Shown piece by piece: positions 52,359 through 61,936 of a stretch of 62,398 nt of DNA. The notes under the pieces were generated by a model. It saw nothing but the letters and a program-made list of their open reading frames with translations, was not told the origin of the DNA and searched no databases. Numbering within the stretch: position 1 is the stretch's first letter; every line of letters begins with the position of its first letter. The stretch is from Altererythrobacter sp. C41 (GTDB lineage Bacteria > Pseudomonadota > Alphaproteobacteria > Sphingomonadales > Sphingomonadaceae). The stretch is taken from the NCBI RefSeq assembly GCF_016803135.1, contig NZ_JAEVFE010000012.1, forward strand, positions 1 to 62,398. Reading direction: 5' to 3'. Both the position numbers and the translations under genes were made by a program.

Positions 52359-53627
52359 TTGTCGCCTTCCGTCGCAACAGAGCGCCTGCCCTGGCCCACG
52401 CTGATTCTGTTCGTCTTGCTGTTCACGCTCGGCAATATCGATCGGGCGCTGGTGTCCGTCCTCGCCGAACCGATCAAACGAGAATTTCTGCTTTCGGACA
52501 CCCAGTTGGGCCTGCTCACGGGGCTGGCATTCGCGATTCCTTACACGATCGCAGGCATTCCGATGGGGCGGCTGGTCGATCGAAGCCATCGAATTCGGCT
52601 CGTATCGATCATGATGGTGCTATGGAGCGGCCTGACCGCGATCGTCGCGATGTTGCACAGTTTTGCCGGCATGGTAGCCGTACGCGCTGCTCTTGGCGCG
52701 TCGGAAGCCGGGCAGGCTCCCGCGCTGACCTCGCTGGTCAGCGATATCGCACCGGAGGAACGACGGGGAAGTGCCATCGCGTTCCTCTACCTGAGCACAC
52801 CGCTCGGCATAATAATTGGCTTTGCTTTCGGAAGCCTCATCGCCGCGCATTTCGGCTGGCGGATAGCCTTTTGGGTGGCATCTGCGCCCGGCTTCCTTCT
52901 CGTGGCGATCACTTGGTTATGCGTTCGCGAACCGAAGCGCGGGGTTCAGGATCAAGCTGTGGGCCAGCCTCCCAGCATTCACGGCTTCGCCTCGATCCTG
53001 CGGCGCGACTCTTACCTTTTACTGCTGATTGTGGCCTGTGGGGTAGCCGTCGCCAGCCAGGTCGGAATCAGTGCATTTCTCGCGCCGTTCTTCGTGCGCG
53101 TCCATGAGATCGGAATTGCCGAAGCGGGCGTGCTGATCGCCGCAACCTACGGCGTGGGTGGCCTCATCGGCATCGCGGGCGGCGGCATGGTCGGCGATTG
53201 GCTGAACCGGAAATCACGAGGCAGCGCATTGACCTGCGTCGCCGGCTTCAATCTGATCGCGGGCGTAGCCGCGATCGCAGCGGTTTCGTTCTCGACGCTC
53301 GTTCCCAGCCTCGTCTGTCTGGCCATCTACTCGATCTTCTGCGTTGCCTATTACGGCCCGGTCATCGGTGCCTATGTGACGCGCCTGCCTGCCGCGCGAC
53401 GCGGCGTTGGCATGGCCGTCCTGATGATCGTCATGAACCTCGTGGGCTATGGCTTGGGACCGCAAATCGCAGGTGTTCTGAGCGATCTTTTCGGGCGTTT
53501 GGGCTATGCGGACAGCTTACGCCCGGCACTTGCGGTGACGGCGACCCTCTACGGAGTCAGCGCTATCGTTCTTCTGGCAGCATCAAGATCGGTTCACTCT
53601 AATCAGAGCTCGTTGGAATCGGTCTAG
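52359..53627 (+). CDS. MFS transporter (Spinster-like)
   Basis: A 422-aa, 12-segment major-facilitator carrier (LPWPTLILFVLLFTLGNIDRA, GRLVDRSHRIRLVSIM as the loop 2-3 motif, LGASEAGQAPALTSL). Similar to the carrier at 60360-61694 (both have SVLAEPIK..F.LSD.QLGLL). A TTG start at 52359 with GGAG 8 bp upstream is used. Inferred to carry the compound handled by the P450 across the inner membrane. It follows the TonB receptor by 47 bp. Confidence 0.9.
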   Translation: MSPSVATERLPWPTLILFVLLFTLGNIDRALVSVLAEPIKREFLLSDTQLGLLTGLAFAIPYTIAGIPMGRLVDRSHRIRLVSIMMVLWSGLTAIVAMLHSFAGMVAVRAALGASEAGQAPALTSLVSDIAPEERRGSAIAFLYLSTPLGIIIGFAFGSLIAAHFGWRIAFWVASAPGFLLVAITWLCVREPKRGVQDQAVGQPPSIHGFASILRRDSYLLLLIVACGVAVASQVGISAFLAPFFVRVHEIGIAEAGVLIAATYGVGGLIGIAGGGMVGDWLNRKSRGSALTCVAGFNLIAGVAAIAAVSFSTLVPSLVCLAIYSIFCVAYYGPVIGAYVTRLPAARRGVGMAVLMIVMNLVGYGLGPQIAGVLSDLFGRLGYADSLRPALAVTATLYGVSAIVLLAASRSVHSNQSSLESV

Positions 53628-53648
53628 CGCGCGACGCGGCTGCAACTT

Positions 53649-54521
53649 CTAGCTGCGGGAAAGTCGGCTTGCGCCCCTGCGATCGCTTTGCCGCGTGATG
53701 ACGGTGCCGCCCTCGGTCGCGCAGATCCGCTCCATATTGTCGCGGACCGCTTCTGGTGTAAGCTCCTTGTCGAGGATGCCGGCGGTTTCATAAAAGGCCA
53801 CCCGCTGGACCAGTCCGCCACCTGTGGAGAACACCTCTCCGGTGACATCGCATTCCCTGCTGGTCAGAAAAACGCTCGTCGCAGCGACGAGGCTGGCGGG
53901 AAAGTTGATCTCGATCCAGCGGCGAAAGTCCCGGTCGGGATGGTTCTCGAGCAAGGATGTATGTGCTGTCGGCATGATCGCATTGATGCGGATGCCGTGC
54001 GGTTTACCGCTGATCGCCGCATCCTTGGTCAACCCGATTATTCCCGACTTCGAGGGCGCGTAGGCGCCGCTGATTCCGGAACCGAGCGCTGCGCCCGAAG
54101 ACGTGTTGAGAATGCGCCCATATCCGCGCTCCACCATGCCCGGCCACACGGCACGCATGAGCGCATAAGGGCCAAGCAGGTTTACCTGAAAAACGCGCTC
54201 GATATCGGCATCGCTATCCTGTCCGAAGGGCCCTGGGCGAGAGATGCCCGCGTTGTTGATCAGGATGTCCACCGGCCCGAAAAAGTCGGCCGCGGCCCGT
54301 ACGATCCGCTTCGCCGCGTCGACCGATCCCACCGGCGTAAGCTCGGCAGCAGCAGCCCCGCCGGCCGCCCTAATTTCGTCCACAACGGCCTGCGCCATTT
54401 CCCGAGCCGGGTCGTTGACAAGCACCTTCGCGCCGCGGGAAGCCAAGAGCAATGCCGTCTCGCGGCCGATTCCCGAGCCCGCGCCGGTAACGATGGCGCC
54501 TTGTCCGCTGAAATCGATCAT
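53649..54521 (-). CDS. Short-chain dehydrogenase/reductase
   Basis: A 290-aa classical SDR: TGAGSGIGRETALLLASRG, ILINNAGISRPGPFG, Ser in ILNTSSGAALGSG and YAPSK. The C-terminal 60 residues (GGGLVQRVAFYETAGILDKE) are longer than in FabG, as in peroxisomal multifunctional enzyme-type hydroxyacyl-CoA dehydrogenase SDRs. AAGGAAG precedes ATG 54521. Convergent with the MFS gene and divergent from the SDR at 54702. Confidence 0.88.
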   Translation of the reverse strand: MIDFSGQGAIVTGAGSGIGRETALLLASRGAKVLVNDPAREMAQAVVDEIRAAGGAAAAELTPVGSVDAAKRIVRAAADFFGPVDILINNAGISRPGPFGQDSDADIERVFQVNLLGPYALMRAVWPGMVERGYGRILNTSSGAALGSGISGAYAPSKSGIIGLTKDAAISGKPHGIRINAIMPTAHTSLLENHPDRDFRRWIEINFPASLVAATSVFLTSRECDVTGEVFSTGGGLVQRVAFYETAGILDKELTPEAVRDNMERICATEGGTVITRQSDRRGASRLSRS

Positions 54522-54701
54522 CGCTAGCTTCCTTGTCCAGAGCACCGGCCCCTTTTGGTTCGGGATCGGATTCATCCAAGCAATGCGGCGGCCGCCGTCC
54601 TGAAAATCGCCATCGCGATAAAGTCCGGACGGCCTCATTTACTCGGGAAGAATCGCGGCTGCTTCGTTAGCGTTGCATCGCTTGCAGCGGAGAGATTGTA
54701 C
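54522..54701. promoter_or_regulatory. Divergent promoter region between two SDR genes
   Basis: A 180-bp gap between the starts at 54521 (minus) and 54702 (plus). Ribosome sites are seen at both edges; no palindromic operator was noticed. Confidence 0.35.
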
Positions 54702-55538
54702 GTGAACGATGGGAACGGGCGGGAGTTGAAGACAGCCATTGTAACAGGTGGAGGGACGAGTCCCGGCCGCGTGCCGAGCATCGGCGAGACCGTATGCCGC
54801 TTGCTCGCCGAGCGCGGCCATCCGGTTGCCGTCGTCGATATCTCCGAAGAAGTAGCGGAGCAGACCGTCGCTGCGATCGAACAGGCGGGAGGCCGAGCCG
54901 TGGGAATCGTGGCCGACCTTACGCAGGAGACCGAGTGCGCGAGGTCCGTATCGGAAGCGGTCGATCGCTTCGGTACGATCGGAATCCTCATCAACAATGT
55001 CGGCGCGGGCACCGGAGGTGCCGCGACGGACATTACCGAGGAATCCCTGGACCGCGCGATCGCGCTGAACACCAAGTCGGCGATCTTCATGGCGAAGTAC
55101 GCCATCCCCGCCATGCACGACGGCGGCGCCGTGGTGAATCTGTCCACGACCGCGATCGACCACCCGTCGCGCAGCTTGTCCTACGGCGCCACCAAGGCCG
55201 CGGTCGAGGCGCTGACCAAGCATATCGCGTTCCAGCATGGTCCCGACGGAATCCGCTGCAACACCGTTCGTCCCGGAGAAGTATGGACGGCAATGGTCGA
55301 TCGGATGTGCGACAGCGAGGAGGCGGCTGCACGTCTGCGCGCCGAACGCGCCTCGCGCTGCGTGTTGCCGACAGACGGAGATGCGTGGGACATTGCCCGC
55401 GCTGTGGCATTCCTTGCGAGTGACGAGGCTCGCTGGATTACCGGGCAAACGCTTTCGGTCGACGGCGGCGCGCCGCTGATTCGCCCCAACCCTGAATGGC
55501 GCAGCCATCACAGTTACGCCAAAGCTCCGCGCCCTTGA
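54702..55538 (+). CDS. Short-chain dehydrogenase/reductase
   Basis: A 278-aa SDR. A variant cofactor loop TGGGTSPGRVPSIGETV has an insertion relative to TGxxxGIG. ILINNVGAGTGG replaces NNAG; catalytic Ser lies in VNLSTTAI and the Tyr/Lys in YGATK. It ends ITGQTLSVDGGAPLIRPNPE. A GTG start at 54702 follows GGAGAG; the frame is open for 49 codons upstream without homology. Its last 43 bp overlap the next gene. Confidence 0.85.
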   Translation: MNDGNGRELKTAIVTGGGTSPGRVPSIGETVCRLLAERGHPVAVVDISEEVAEQTVAAIEQAGGRAVGIVADLTQETECARSVSEAVDRFGTIGILINNVGAGTGGAATDITEESLDRAIALNTKSAIFMAKYAIPAMHDGGAVVNLSTTAIDHPSRSLSYGATKAAVEALTKHIAFQHGPDGIRCNTVRPGEVWTAMVDRMCDSEEAAARLRAERASRCVLPTDGDAWDIARAVAFLASDEARWITGQTLSVDGGAPLIRPNPEWRSHHSYAKAPRP

Positions 55539-56581
55539 CGGGAATCGAGGACCTGCGCGAACGTGCCCGCGCTCTGCTGGACCCCGAGACGTGGCAGTAC
55601 CTCGAAGCAGGGACAGATGACGGCGTCTCCGCACGGTGGGCGACCGACGCGTGGCAGCAACTCGCCTTGCACCCGCGCATTCTGCGCGGGGTGAGCGAAA
55701 CCCGGGTCGCGACGGAAGTCCTCGGCACGCAGATCGCGCTGCCCGTGATGATCGCCCCCAATGGGCGCGCGACACGGTACTGCGGAGACGGCGAACTGAC
55801 ACTGCTCGAGGGCGCTCAGGCAGCCGGAACACTGGTGATCCTGCCCAGTTCGGTGATCCCCTCGCTCCCCAAACTGCGAGTGTTGAGGCCTTCCCAGCCG
55901 ATCTGGCAACAGCTCTATATGGCTGGTGACCGAGCAATCATGCGCGATATCCTGGGGACTGTTCAGGAGGGGCGCGTGGGCGCCATCGTGCTCACTGTCG
56001 ATCTGATACCCGATGGCAGAGCGGCACCGCCTCCCCCTCCACCGGCGTTCTGGGAAGGATCGGACCCGGCCCCTTCGTTCGACCGGCTTTATTCGGGCGC
56101 CTCGATCGACGATCTGGCATGGCTCTGTGCCGAGACGACAATTCCGGTAATCGTCAAAGGCGTGCTCCGGGGCGACGATGCGAATCTCTGCGTCGAAGCC
56201 GGCGCCGCCGGCCTGATCGTGTCGAACCATGGGGGCAATCAACTGGATACGGCGGTGAATGTCGTAGACGCCCTTCCTTCCGTAGTGGCAGGCGCCGGCG
56301 GCAAGATAGAAGTCTACGTCGACGGCGGCGTGCGCCGCGGCACGTCGGTTCTCAAGGCTCTGGCGCTCGGCGCGCGCGCAGTCCTCGTCGGCCGCCCCGC
56401 AAGTTACGGTCTCGCCGCCGACGGAGCCGAGGGCGTTACCGGAATGCTCCAATCGCTCGAGGCCGAACTGCGACGGGCAATGATGCTGTGCGGGGTCTCC
56501 TCCCTCGATGGGATCGAGCCGTCGCTGATTGGCCGCGGAATGGTTGATCGCCCTTCCGATAAAGTCGGGCAGGATTCCTGA
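55496..56581 (+). CDS. FMN-dependent alpha-hydroxy-acid dehydrogenase-like protein
   Basis: A 361-aa TIM-barrel flavoprotein of the glycolate oxidase/lactate dehydrogenase family: WQYLEAGTDDGVSA, ALPVMIAPNGRATRYC, the QLYMAGDRAI Tyr, VIVKGVLRGDDA with the FMN Lys, SNHGGNQLD with the catalytic His, and YVDGGVRRGTSVLKALALGA (FMN phosphate). The Arg that normally follows HGG (SNHGGRQLD) is Asn, so carboxylate binding may differ. ATG 55496 overlaps the previous gene by 43 bp; a TTG at 55535 overlapping that gene's stop (TTGA) is an alternative start. Confidence 0.87.
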   Translation: MAQPSQLRQSSAPLTGIEDLRERARALLDPETWQYLEAGTDDGVSARWATDAWQQLALHPRILRGVSETRVATEVLGTQIALPVMIAPNGRATRYCGDGELTLLEGAQAAGTLVILPSSVIPSLPKLRVLRPSQPIWQQLYMAGDRAIMRDILGTVQEGRVGAIVLTVDLIPDGRAAPPPPPPAFWEGSDPAPSFDRLYSGASIDDLAWLCAETTIPVIVKGVLRGDDANLCVEAGAAGLIVSNHGGNQLDTAVNVVDALPSVVAGAGGKIEVYVDGGVRRGTSVLKALALGARAVLVGRPASYGLAADGAEGVTGMLQSLEAELRRAMMLCGVSSLDGIEPSLIGRGMVDRPSDKVGQDS

Positions 56582-56651
56582 TCCCGCCCGACGACAGAGC
56601 AGGCCGCGGTTAATACAATTCCAGACAGATAATCGCCCAGGAGAGAGTGCC

Positions 56652-58193
56652 ATGAGTCACAAGAATCCCCCGATCGCCGAATGGCGCATGCTCATCGATG
56701 GCGAACTGGTGCCGTCGTCCTCCGGCGCGGTGTTCGAAAACATCAACCCGGCGACGGACGAGGTTATCGGCGTTACGGCGGACGGAACGCGCGAGGATTT
56801 CCTGCGCGCAATCGAATCCTCACGCCGCGCCTTCGACACCACCAGCTGGTCGACCGACCGCGCGTTCCGGGCCAAGTGCATCCGGCAGCTTCAAACGGCG
56901 CTGCAACGCCATGCCGAGGAAATCCGCCCCCTGTTGTCGGCGGAAGTCGGAACGCCGATCTGGCTCACACGCGATACGCTGTTCGATGTGCCGGTCGCCC
57001 GTTTGTCCCATTACGCCGACCTCGCCGAGAACTACCAGTTCGATGACGAACTCGAAGACGTCGATTTTCGCGGCGTCGTGAGCAAACGGCGCATTCGGTA
57101 CGAACCGATGGGCGTGGTGGCCGGCATCATCCCGTGGAACGGGCCCTGGGGCTCCGGGCTCAGTAAGGTCGGCCCTGCGCTCGCATCGGGCAGCGTCATC
57201 ATCCTGAAGCCGTCGCCGGACGCGCCATGGATGGGAACGATCGTTGGCAAGCTGATTGCCGAAGAGACCGACATTCCGGCGGGCGTGGTCAATGTCGTGA
57301 CCGCCAAGGACAACTACGCCGGGGAGGTGCTGACCAGCGATCCGCGCGTGGACATGGTGGCTTTCACGGGATCGGCGCCGAACGGCAGCCGCGTCGCAGA
57401 AGTCGGCGCGAAAACCCTGAAGCGCATGCTGCTGGAACTGGGCGGAAAATCCGCCTGGGTCGTTCTGGAAAGCGCGGACGTTACCGAGCAGGCCGCTCTT
57501 GCGGCCAAGACGATCTGCGCCAACGCAGGTCAGGGCTGCGTCGCCCGCAGCCGGCTGCTGCTGCCTCGCGCCCGCTACGAAGAGGGCATCGCTGCGGCCA
57601 AGGCAGCCATGGACGCGATCACGGTCGGCGACCCCCAGAATCCCAACAACTTCATGGGTCCGCTCAACAGCAAGCACCACCGGGAGCGCGTGCTCGGCTA
57701 TATCGAGCGCGCGAAAGGCGACGGGAATCGCCTGGTCCGCGGCGGCAAGATCCCCGAAGGACTGGAGGTTGGCTGCTTCATCGAACCGACCTTGTTCGCC
57801 GACGTGAAACCCGACGACACTATCGCCCAGGAAGAGATCTTCGGTCCCGTTCTCGCGGTCATTCCCTACGACAGCGAGGAAGAGGCGCTGGAGATCGCGA
57901 ACAACTCGATTTACGGCCTCTCCGCCCAGGTAGCCGCTGCGACCAACGAGGAAGCCTACGAGTTCGCCAAGAAGATCCGCACGGGCACCGTAAGCATCAA
58001 CAACGGCACCTGGATGGCGATGGACGTGCCGTTCGGCGGCTTCAAGCAGAGCGGCATCGGCCGGCAGTACGGTCGCCAGGGCTTCGAGGAATATCTCGAG
58101 ATCAAGGTGCTCGGCATGCCATCGGGCGAGAAGTCGGGCACGCTCGCCTGGGGCGAAGTCGAAGCCAGCGACAAGGTGGGCAAGGCCGCGTGA
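56652..58193 (+). CDS. NAD(P)-dependent aldehyde dehydrogenase
   Basis: A 513-aa aldehyde dehydrogenase: MVAFTGSAPNGSRVA, catalytic Glu in LELGGKSAWVVL, catalytic Cys in ICANAGQGCVARSR, EEIFGPVLAVIPY and FGGFKQSGIGRQYG. AGGAGAGAG precedes ATG 56652, giving the usual length. It is the middle gene of a plus-strand run after the FMN enzyme (70-bp gap) and is coupled to the NTF2-like gene downstream. Confidence 0.94.
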   Translation: MSHKNPPIAEWRMLIDGELVPSSSGAVFENINPATDEVIGVTADGTREDFLRAIESSRRAFDTTSWSTDRAFRAKCIRQLQTALQRHAEEIRPLLSAEVGTPIWLTRDTLFDVPVARLSHYADLAENYQFDDELEDVDFRGVVSKRRIRYEPMGVVAGIIPWNGPWGSGLSKVGPALASGSVIILKPSPDAPWMGTIVGKLIAEETDIPAGVVNVVTAKDNYAGEVLTSDPRVDMVAFTGSAPNGSRVAEVGAKTLKRMLLELGGKSAWVVLESADVTEQAALAAKTICANAGQGCVARSRLLLPRARYEEGIAAAKAAMDAITVGDPQNPNNFMGPLNSKHHRERVLGYIERAKGDGNRLVRGGKIPEGLEVGCFIEPTLFADVKPDDTIAQEEIFGPVLAVIPYDSEEEALEIANNSIYGLSAQVAAATNEEAYEFAKKIRTGTVSINNGTWMAMDVPFGGFKQSGIGRQYGRQGFEEYLEIKVLGMPSGEKSGTLAWGEVEASDKVGKAA

Positions 58194-58699
58194 GCGACGA
58201 CCTGTCGGCGCTGCGTGACCGGCTCCAGATTCTGGAGGACAAGGAAGCCATCCGCAGCCTTCTGGCCATGATTGCCCGCGGGACGGATCGGTACGATGGC
58301 GCGCTGCTGCAAAGCGCGATCCACGCCGACGCCACGATGGACATGGGTGGGAAGGCGATGACGGGACGGGCGTTTGCGGGAGCGATGACTCCTCCCGCAG
58401 CACCGCGCCCCGGCCGCATGCACATTCTCGGCAATGAGCGGATCGACGTCGACGGCGATGTCGCGCGCAGCGAAAGCTATCTCGTTTCCTGCCAGGACGT
58501 CCTGGTAGAGGGCGTGCGCAAGACACGTATTCGCGCGGGCCGTTATATCGACCGGTTCGAGCGCCGCGACGGGGAATGGAAGCTTGCCGCCCGTACGATG
58601 ATCGACGAATGGGCCAGAATCGATCCCGTGGGCGAAGCGGTCGAGATTGCGGGGCACAGCGGCAGACCCGCCCCCCACGACGTCTCGTACCAGCTCTAG
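58190..58699 (+). CDS. SnoaL/NTF2-like small protein (SnoaL_4 type)
   Basis: A 169-aa protein with an N-terminal helix (LQILEDKEAIRSLLAMIARG TDRYD, in part) and the cone-like NTF2 pattern (MHILGNERIDVDGDVARSES; RYIDRFERRDGEWKLAARTM). It matches the SnoaL-like group found with dioxygenases, dehydrases and isomerases; catalytic role open. A GTG start at 58190 overlaps the aldehyde dehydrogenase stop (GTGA). It ends in a 4-bp overlap with the convergent MFS gene. Confidence 0.8.
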   Translation: MSDDLSALRDRLQILEDKEAIRSLLAMIARGTDRYDGALLQSAIHADATMDMGGKAMTGRAFAGAMTPPAAPRPGRMHILGNERIDVDGDVARSESYLVSCQDVLVEGVRKTRIRAGRYIDRFERRDGEWKLAARTMIDEWARIDPVGEAVEIAGHSGRPAPHDVSYQL

Positions 58700-60312
58700 A
58701 TCTCCGGCATCCGGTCGATTGGCGGCGCGATCAGCGCCGTCGAAATCCGCCGCTCCAACATCCGGTTGACGACCAGGGGCTCCTCGCGAAGCGCCGCGAC
58801 GCGATCGTGCACCGTCTGGTCGGCGAGCGTGTGGCGGGTCTGCCGGCGAAGGTGATCGATCCACGTCAGGCTGTGGAATCGCTCGACCCACCGCGTGGGG
58901 TCGTCCATGTCCTGGTGCAAAGTCCACCGGTGGGCGCCATTGCGCCGGCGAATGCGGCCGAGATCCTCCATCGCAACCACGAATGCGCGAAAGTTCGCGG
59001 GCCGCACGCGATACTCGATCGTGACGACGATCGGCCCGTCATTGGCGCCTACGGGGCCTTGCAGATCATCGATAGGCTGACTGCGCGCAGGCGTGAGATC
59101 CGGCGCTTCGTCGGTGGTGAGCGGGAAGACGAACGCCAACATCAAGCTCGCGAGCATGGCTACCCCCGAAGCGATGAAGGCGAGCTCGACGTTTAGCGCG
59201 TTGGCGACGAAACCCCAGAACCAGCTGCCGAACGCCATACCGGCAAAGATCGATATCTGATTGATAGCGATGGCGCGTCCGACGACCCAGCGCGGCGCGA
59301 TGAACTGGACGGTCACGCTGAGCCCGGTGAGCACCATCACCCAGGCGCCGCCCGCCACTGCCATCAGCAGAATCGACAAAGCGAGATGATGGCTGAGACC
59401 CAGCAGGATCGCGCTCGTGCCGAAGGCGAAAGTGCAGGTCTTCGTCAATCGCTCGCGGGTCATGGGTATGGCAGCCCGCAATATGGCGCCGACGACCGCA
59501 CCTGCTCCGAACCCGCCCAGCAACAGGCCGAAGACCGCCGGACCGCCGTCCAGTGCGTCGCGGGCCAGAATGGCGGTCAACGCCCAGATCCCGCTCCCGC
59601 ACAATCCGAAGGTGCCGGCGCGGACCAGCACTGCAATGAGGGCGGGCGAGAGAGACACGAAGCGAATGCCGGCCATGATTGCCTGCCCCACTCCCTCCGG
59701 TGGAAGCAGGCGTTCTCGCGGGGGACGTTTCCAGGTCAGAAGCGTCGCGATGAGGCCGAGGTAGGAAACCGCGTTAACCGCAAAGGCCGCGGCCACGCCG
59801 AAAGCCGCAACCAGCAGACCGCCGGTGGCCGGCCCCAAGCTACGCGCCATGTTGAAGCCCATGCTGTTGAGGCTTGCCGCGGACTCCAGGGCTTCACGGG
59901 GCACCTGGTCGTACATTGAGGCCTGCCATGCGGGCGCATGCAAAGCCGTACCCGCTGCGATCAGGAATGTGGCCGCGAGCAGCACGATCGGCGTCGTGAT
60001 CTCCGCCAGGGTCAAACCGGTAAGGACGCTGGCAACCAGGAGCATGGTCAACTGCGCGACCAGCATGATGTTGCGGCGTTCATAGATGTCCGCCAGTGCA
60101 CCGGCGGGCAGCGAGATGAGCATCATCGGCAATGTCGCGCAGGTCTGAACCAACGCGACCATCTCCGCATTGCCCGTAAGGGCCGTCATCATCCAGGCGG
60201 CTGCGACCGTCTGGATCAATCCGCCGAAGTTCGACGCCATGCTGGAAAACCAGAAGCGGCGGAAGATCGGGACGCGGAGCGGTTCGAATGCCTGGTAGGA
60301 CGCCGAAGGCAC
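58696..60312 (-). CDS. MFS transporter, MFS_3 family with C-terminal soluble domain
   Basis: A 538-aa carrier of the MFS_3 (enterobactin-exporter-like) family. After 12 membrane segments (about residues 15-400, e.g. PVFGLLLGGFGAGAVVGAIL), the last 120 residues are soluble (VVTIEYRVRPANFRAFVVAM, HRWTLHQDMDDPTRWVERF) and resemble an ABM-like ferredoxin fold. This tail is a known feature of the family. GTG start at 60312 with GGTGAGG upstream. Possibly an efflux carrier for a catabolite; direction is unknown. Confidence 0.85.
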   Translation of the reverse strand: MPSASYQAFEPLRVPIFRRFWFSSMASNFGGLIQTVAAAWMMTALTGNAEMVALVQTCATLPMMLISLPAGALADIYERRNIMLVAQLTMLLVASVLTGLTLAEITTPIVLLAATFLIAAGTALHAPAWQASMYDQVPREALESAASLNSMGFNMARSLGPATGGLLVAAFGVAAAFAVNAVSYLGLIATLLTWKRPPRERLLPPEGVGQAIMAGIRFVSLSPALIAVLVRAGTFGLCGSGIWALTAILARDALDGGPAVFGLLLGGFGAGAVVGAILRAAIPMTRERLTKTCTFAFGTSAILLGLSHHLALSILLMAVAGGAWVMVLTGLSVTVQFIAPRWVVGRAIAINQISIFAGMAFGSWFWGFVANALNVELAFIASGVAMLASLMLAFVFPLTTDEAPDLTPARSQPIDDLQGPVGANDGPIVVTIEYRVRPANFRAFVVAMEDLGRIRRRNGAHRWTLHQDMDDPTRWVERFHSLTWIDHLRRQTRHTLADQTVHDRVAALREEPLVVNRMLERRISTALIAPPIDRMPEI

Positions 60313-60359
60313 GGCCTCACCTTTCCAACAAGGATATCACTTGGCCAAGCGCGGTGCGC

Positions 60360-61694
60360 TCACGGCGCCGGATGATCCCCGCTTCCGGCATGCTCCAGTT
60401 TCTTGATTGCGGCAGCGGCGTGAAGGAAGATCAGGCCACCGAGCGCAAAGAAGCTCGCCGTCACTACCAGCGCCCACCGGAGCGGCTCCACTACACCAAG
60501 CGATGCGAACAGATCGCTGGATAGACCGGCAAGCGGCGGTCCGAAGCCGTAACCGATCATCGTCATGGCGACCGCGAAGATTCCTGCAAGCGTGCCGCGC
60601 ATGCGAACCGGTGCCAGGGTCATGTAGGTCGCGAAAGTGGCCCCATAATAGGTGTAGTTGAGGAAGTTGAAGCATCCGGTGAGAGCGAGCGCGAGGGTCC
60701 AGCTCGGCACGGTTACGGTGGCGATGGCGAACGCCGCGGCCAGCGCCATGAGAATGCCGACGATCCGGATCCCCCCGTCGAGCGAGCGTTTGGCCAACTG
60801 GTCGGCAACCAGCCCGCCTGCGAGCAATCCGATGATGCCCGTCGGCCCTTTGACCGCGCCGATCGCATAACCCGCTTCGGCAACCGACATTTCATGGACG
60901 CGGATCAGGAACGGCGAGAAGAAGGCGCCCAGTCCCGCCTGCGCGATGACCACGCACACCGCGGCAAGGAGCAGATAGAGCAGCGGCCGAATGGAGAGCA
61001 GCGTTCCCACAGCCCGGCGCAGACGATGGCGTTCGGGCGCTTCGCCATGCTCGGCAGGCTCTGCGGACTCGACCGGGTCGAAACGTCCCCGGATAGGCTC
61101 ACGAACCGTGAAGAAGATGAGAGACGCGAGAACAAGACCGGGCCCGCCCGCGACGAAGAACGCGACATGCCATCCGTGCGCCGCAGCGATCGCCCCGCCG
61201 ATCGAGAAGGTCAGCGCGACCCCGATGGGCGTACTCATGTAGAAGATCGACAGTGCCAAGCCCCGACGTTCCTTGGGGAAGTAGTCGGTAATCATCGACA
61301 TCGACGCAGGCGAAGCGCCCGCCTCACTCGCCCCGACGCCGATGCGCGCAAGGGCGAGTGCGATGGCGGAAGTCGCCATCCCGCTCAGGAAGGTAAGGCC
61401 GCTCCAGATCGTCACCAGCGAGGCGAGCAAGGTGGCGCGGCGCACGCGATCGACCAGAAGGCCGAGAGGAATTCCCGCGATCGAGTAGGAAATGGCGAAG
61501 GCCAGCCCCGTTAGCAAACCGAGCTGGCCGTCGCTTAAGCCGAATTCCGCCTTGATCGGTTCGGCGAGCACGGAGATCAGAGTGCGATCCACCGTACTGA
61601 ACATGTACACGAGGGTGAGCACGAGGAGCACGTAGTACGAGTAGATCGTCGAGGTGGGAGCCTGCTCGCTCCTGCTCGCGGATTGCTTCTCCAT
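60360..61694 (-). CDS. MFS transporter (Spinster-like)
   Basis: A 444-aa carrier with 12 predicted membrane segments (YYVLLVLTLVYMFSTVDRT, LLVDRVRRATLLASLVTIW, GVGASEAGASPASMSMITDY). It is a paralogue of the one at 52359-53627. The start is ATG 61694, with AGAGGA directly upstream. It is the last coding gene of the window and has a strong 700-bp non-coding stretch upstream. Confidence 0.9.
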   Translation of the reverse strand: MEKQSASRSEQAPTSTIYSYYVLLVLTLVYMFSTVDRTLISVLAEPIKAEFGLSDGQLGLLTGLAFAISYSIAGIPLGLLVDRVRRATLLASLVTIWSGLTFLSGMATSAIALALARIGVGASEAGASPASMSMITDYFPKERRGLALSIFYMSTPIGVALTFSIGGAIAAAHGWHVAFFVAGGPGLVLASLIFFTVREPIRGRFDPVESAEPAEHGEAPERHRLRRAVGTLLSIRPLLYLLLAAVCVVIAQAGLGAFFSPFLIRVHEMSVAEAGYAIGAVKGPTGIIGLLAGGLVADQLAKRSLDGGIRIVGILMALAAAFAIATVTVPSWTLALALTGCFNFLNYTYYGATFATYMTLAPVRMRGTLAGIFAVAMTMIGYGFGPPLAGLSSDLFASLGVVEPLRWALVVTASFFALGGLIFLHAAAAIKKLEHAGSGDHPAP

Positions 61695-61911
61695 TCCTCT
61701 GCCTCGCGATTATCTGTCGCTCCTCATTACGGGGCTGGGTTCCGAATGAAATGGACCAGTGGCATGATCTCGCGAATGTTCGTGTAAGCGATATGCGGAG
61801 GGAGCAAGGGCGAGCGGACTTGGCCGCTCCATCATCGATGCACGATGCGATTCGCCGCCAAAGCGGGCCATGGCGCCGCGGTTATCGGGGTAAGTGGTGC
61901 CAGAAGAGGAC

Positions 61912-61936
61912 TCAAAACGGCAAAATAACGTTTTGA
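61912..61936. repeat. 8-bp inverted repeat TCAAAACG / CGTTTTGA
   Basis: TCAAAACG (61912-61919) and CGTTTTGA (61929-61936) are perfect inverted repeats around a 9-bp centre. It lies about 220 bp upstream of the MFS gene that starts at 61694 and could be an operator or the stem of a transcript. Confidence 0.45.

Noticed and set aside
56820-58526. A 568-codon minus-strand frame opposite the aldehyde dehydrogenase
   Set aside because: The catalytic Cys/Glu motifs of the aldehyde dehydrogenase fix the real strand.
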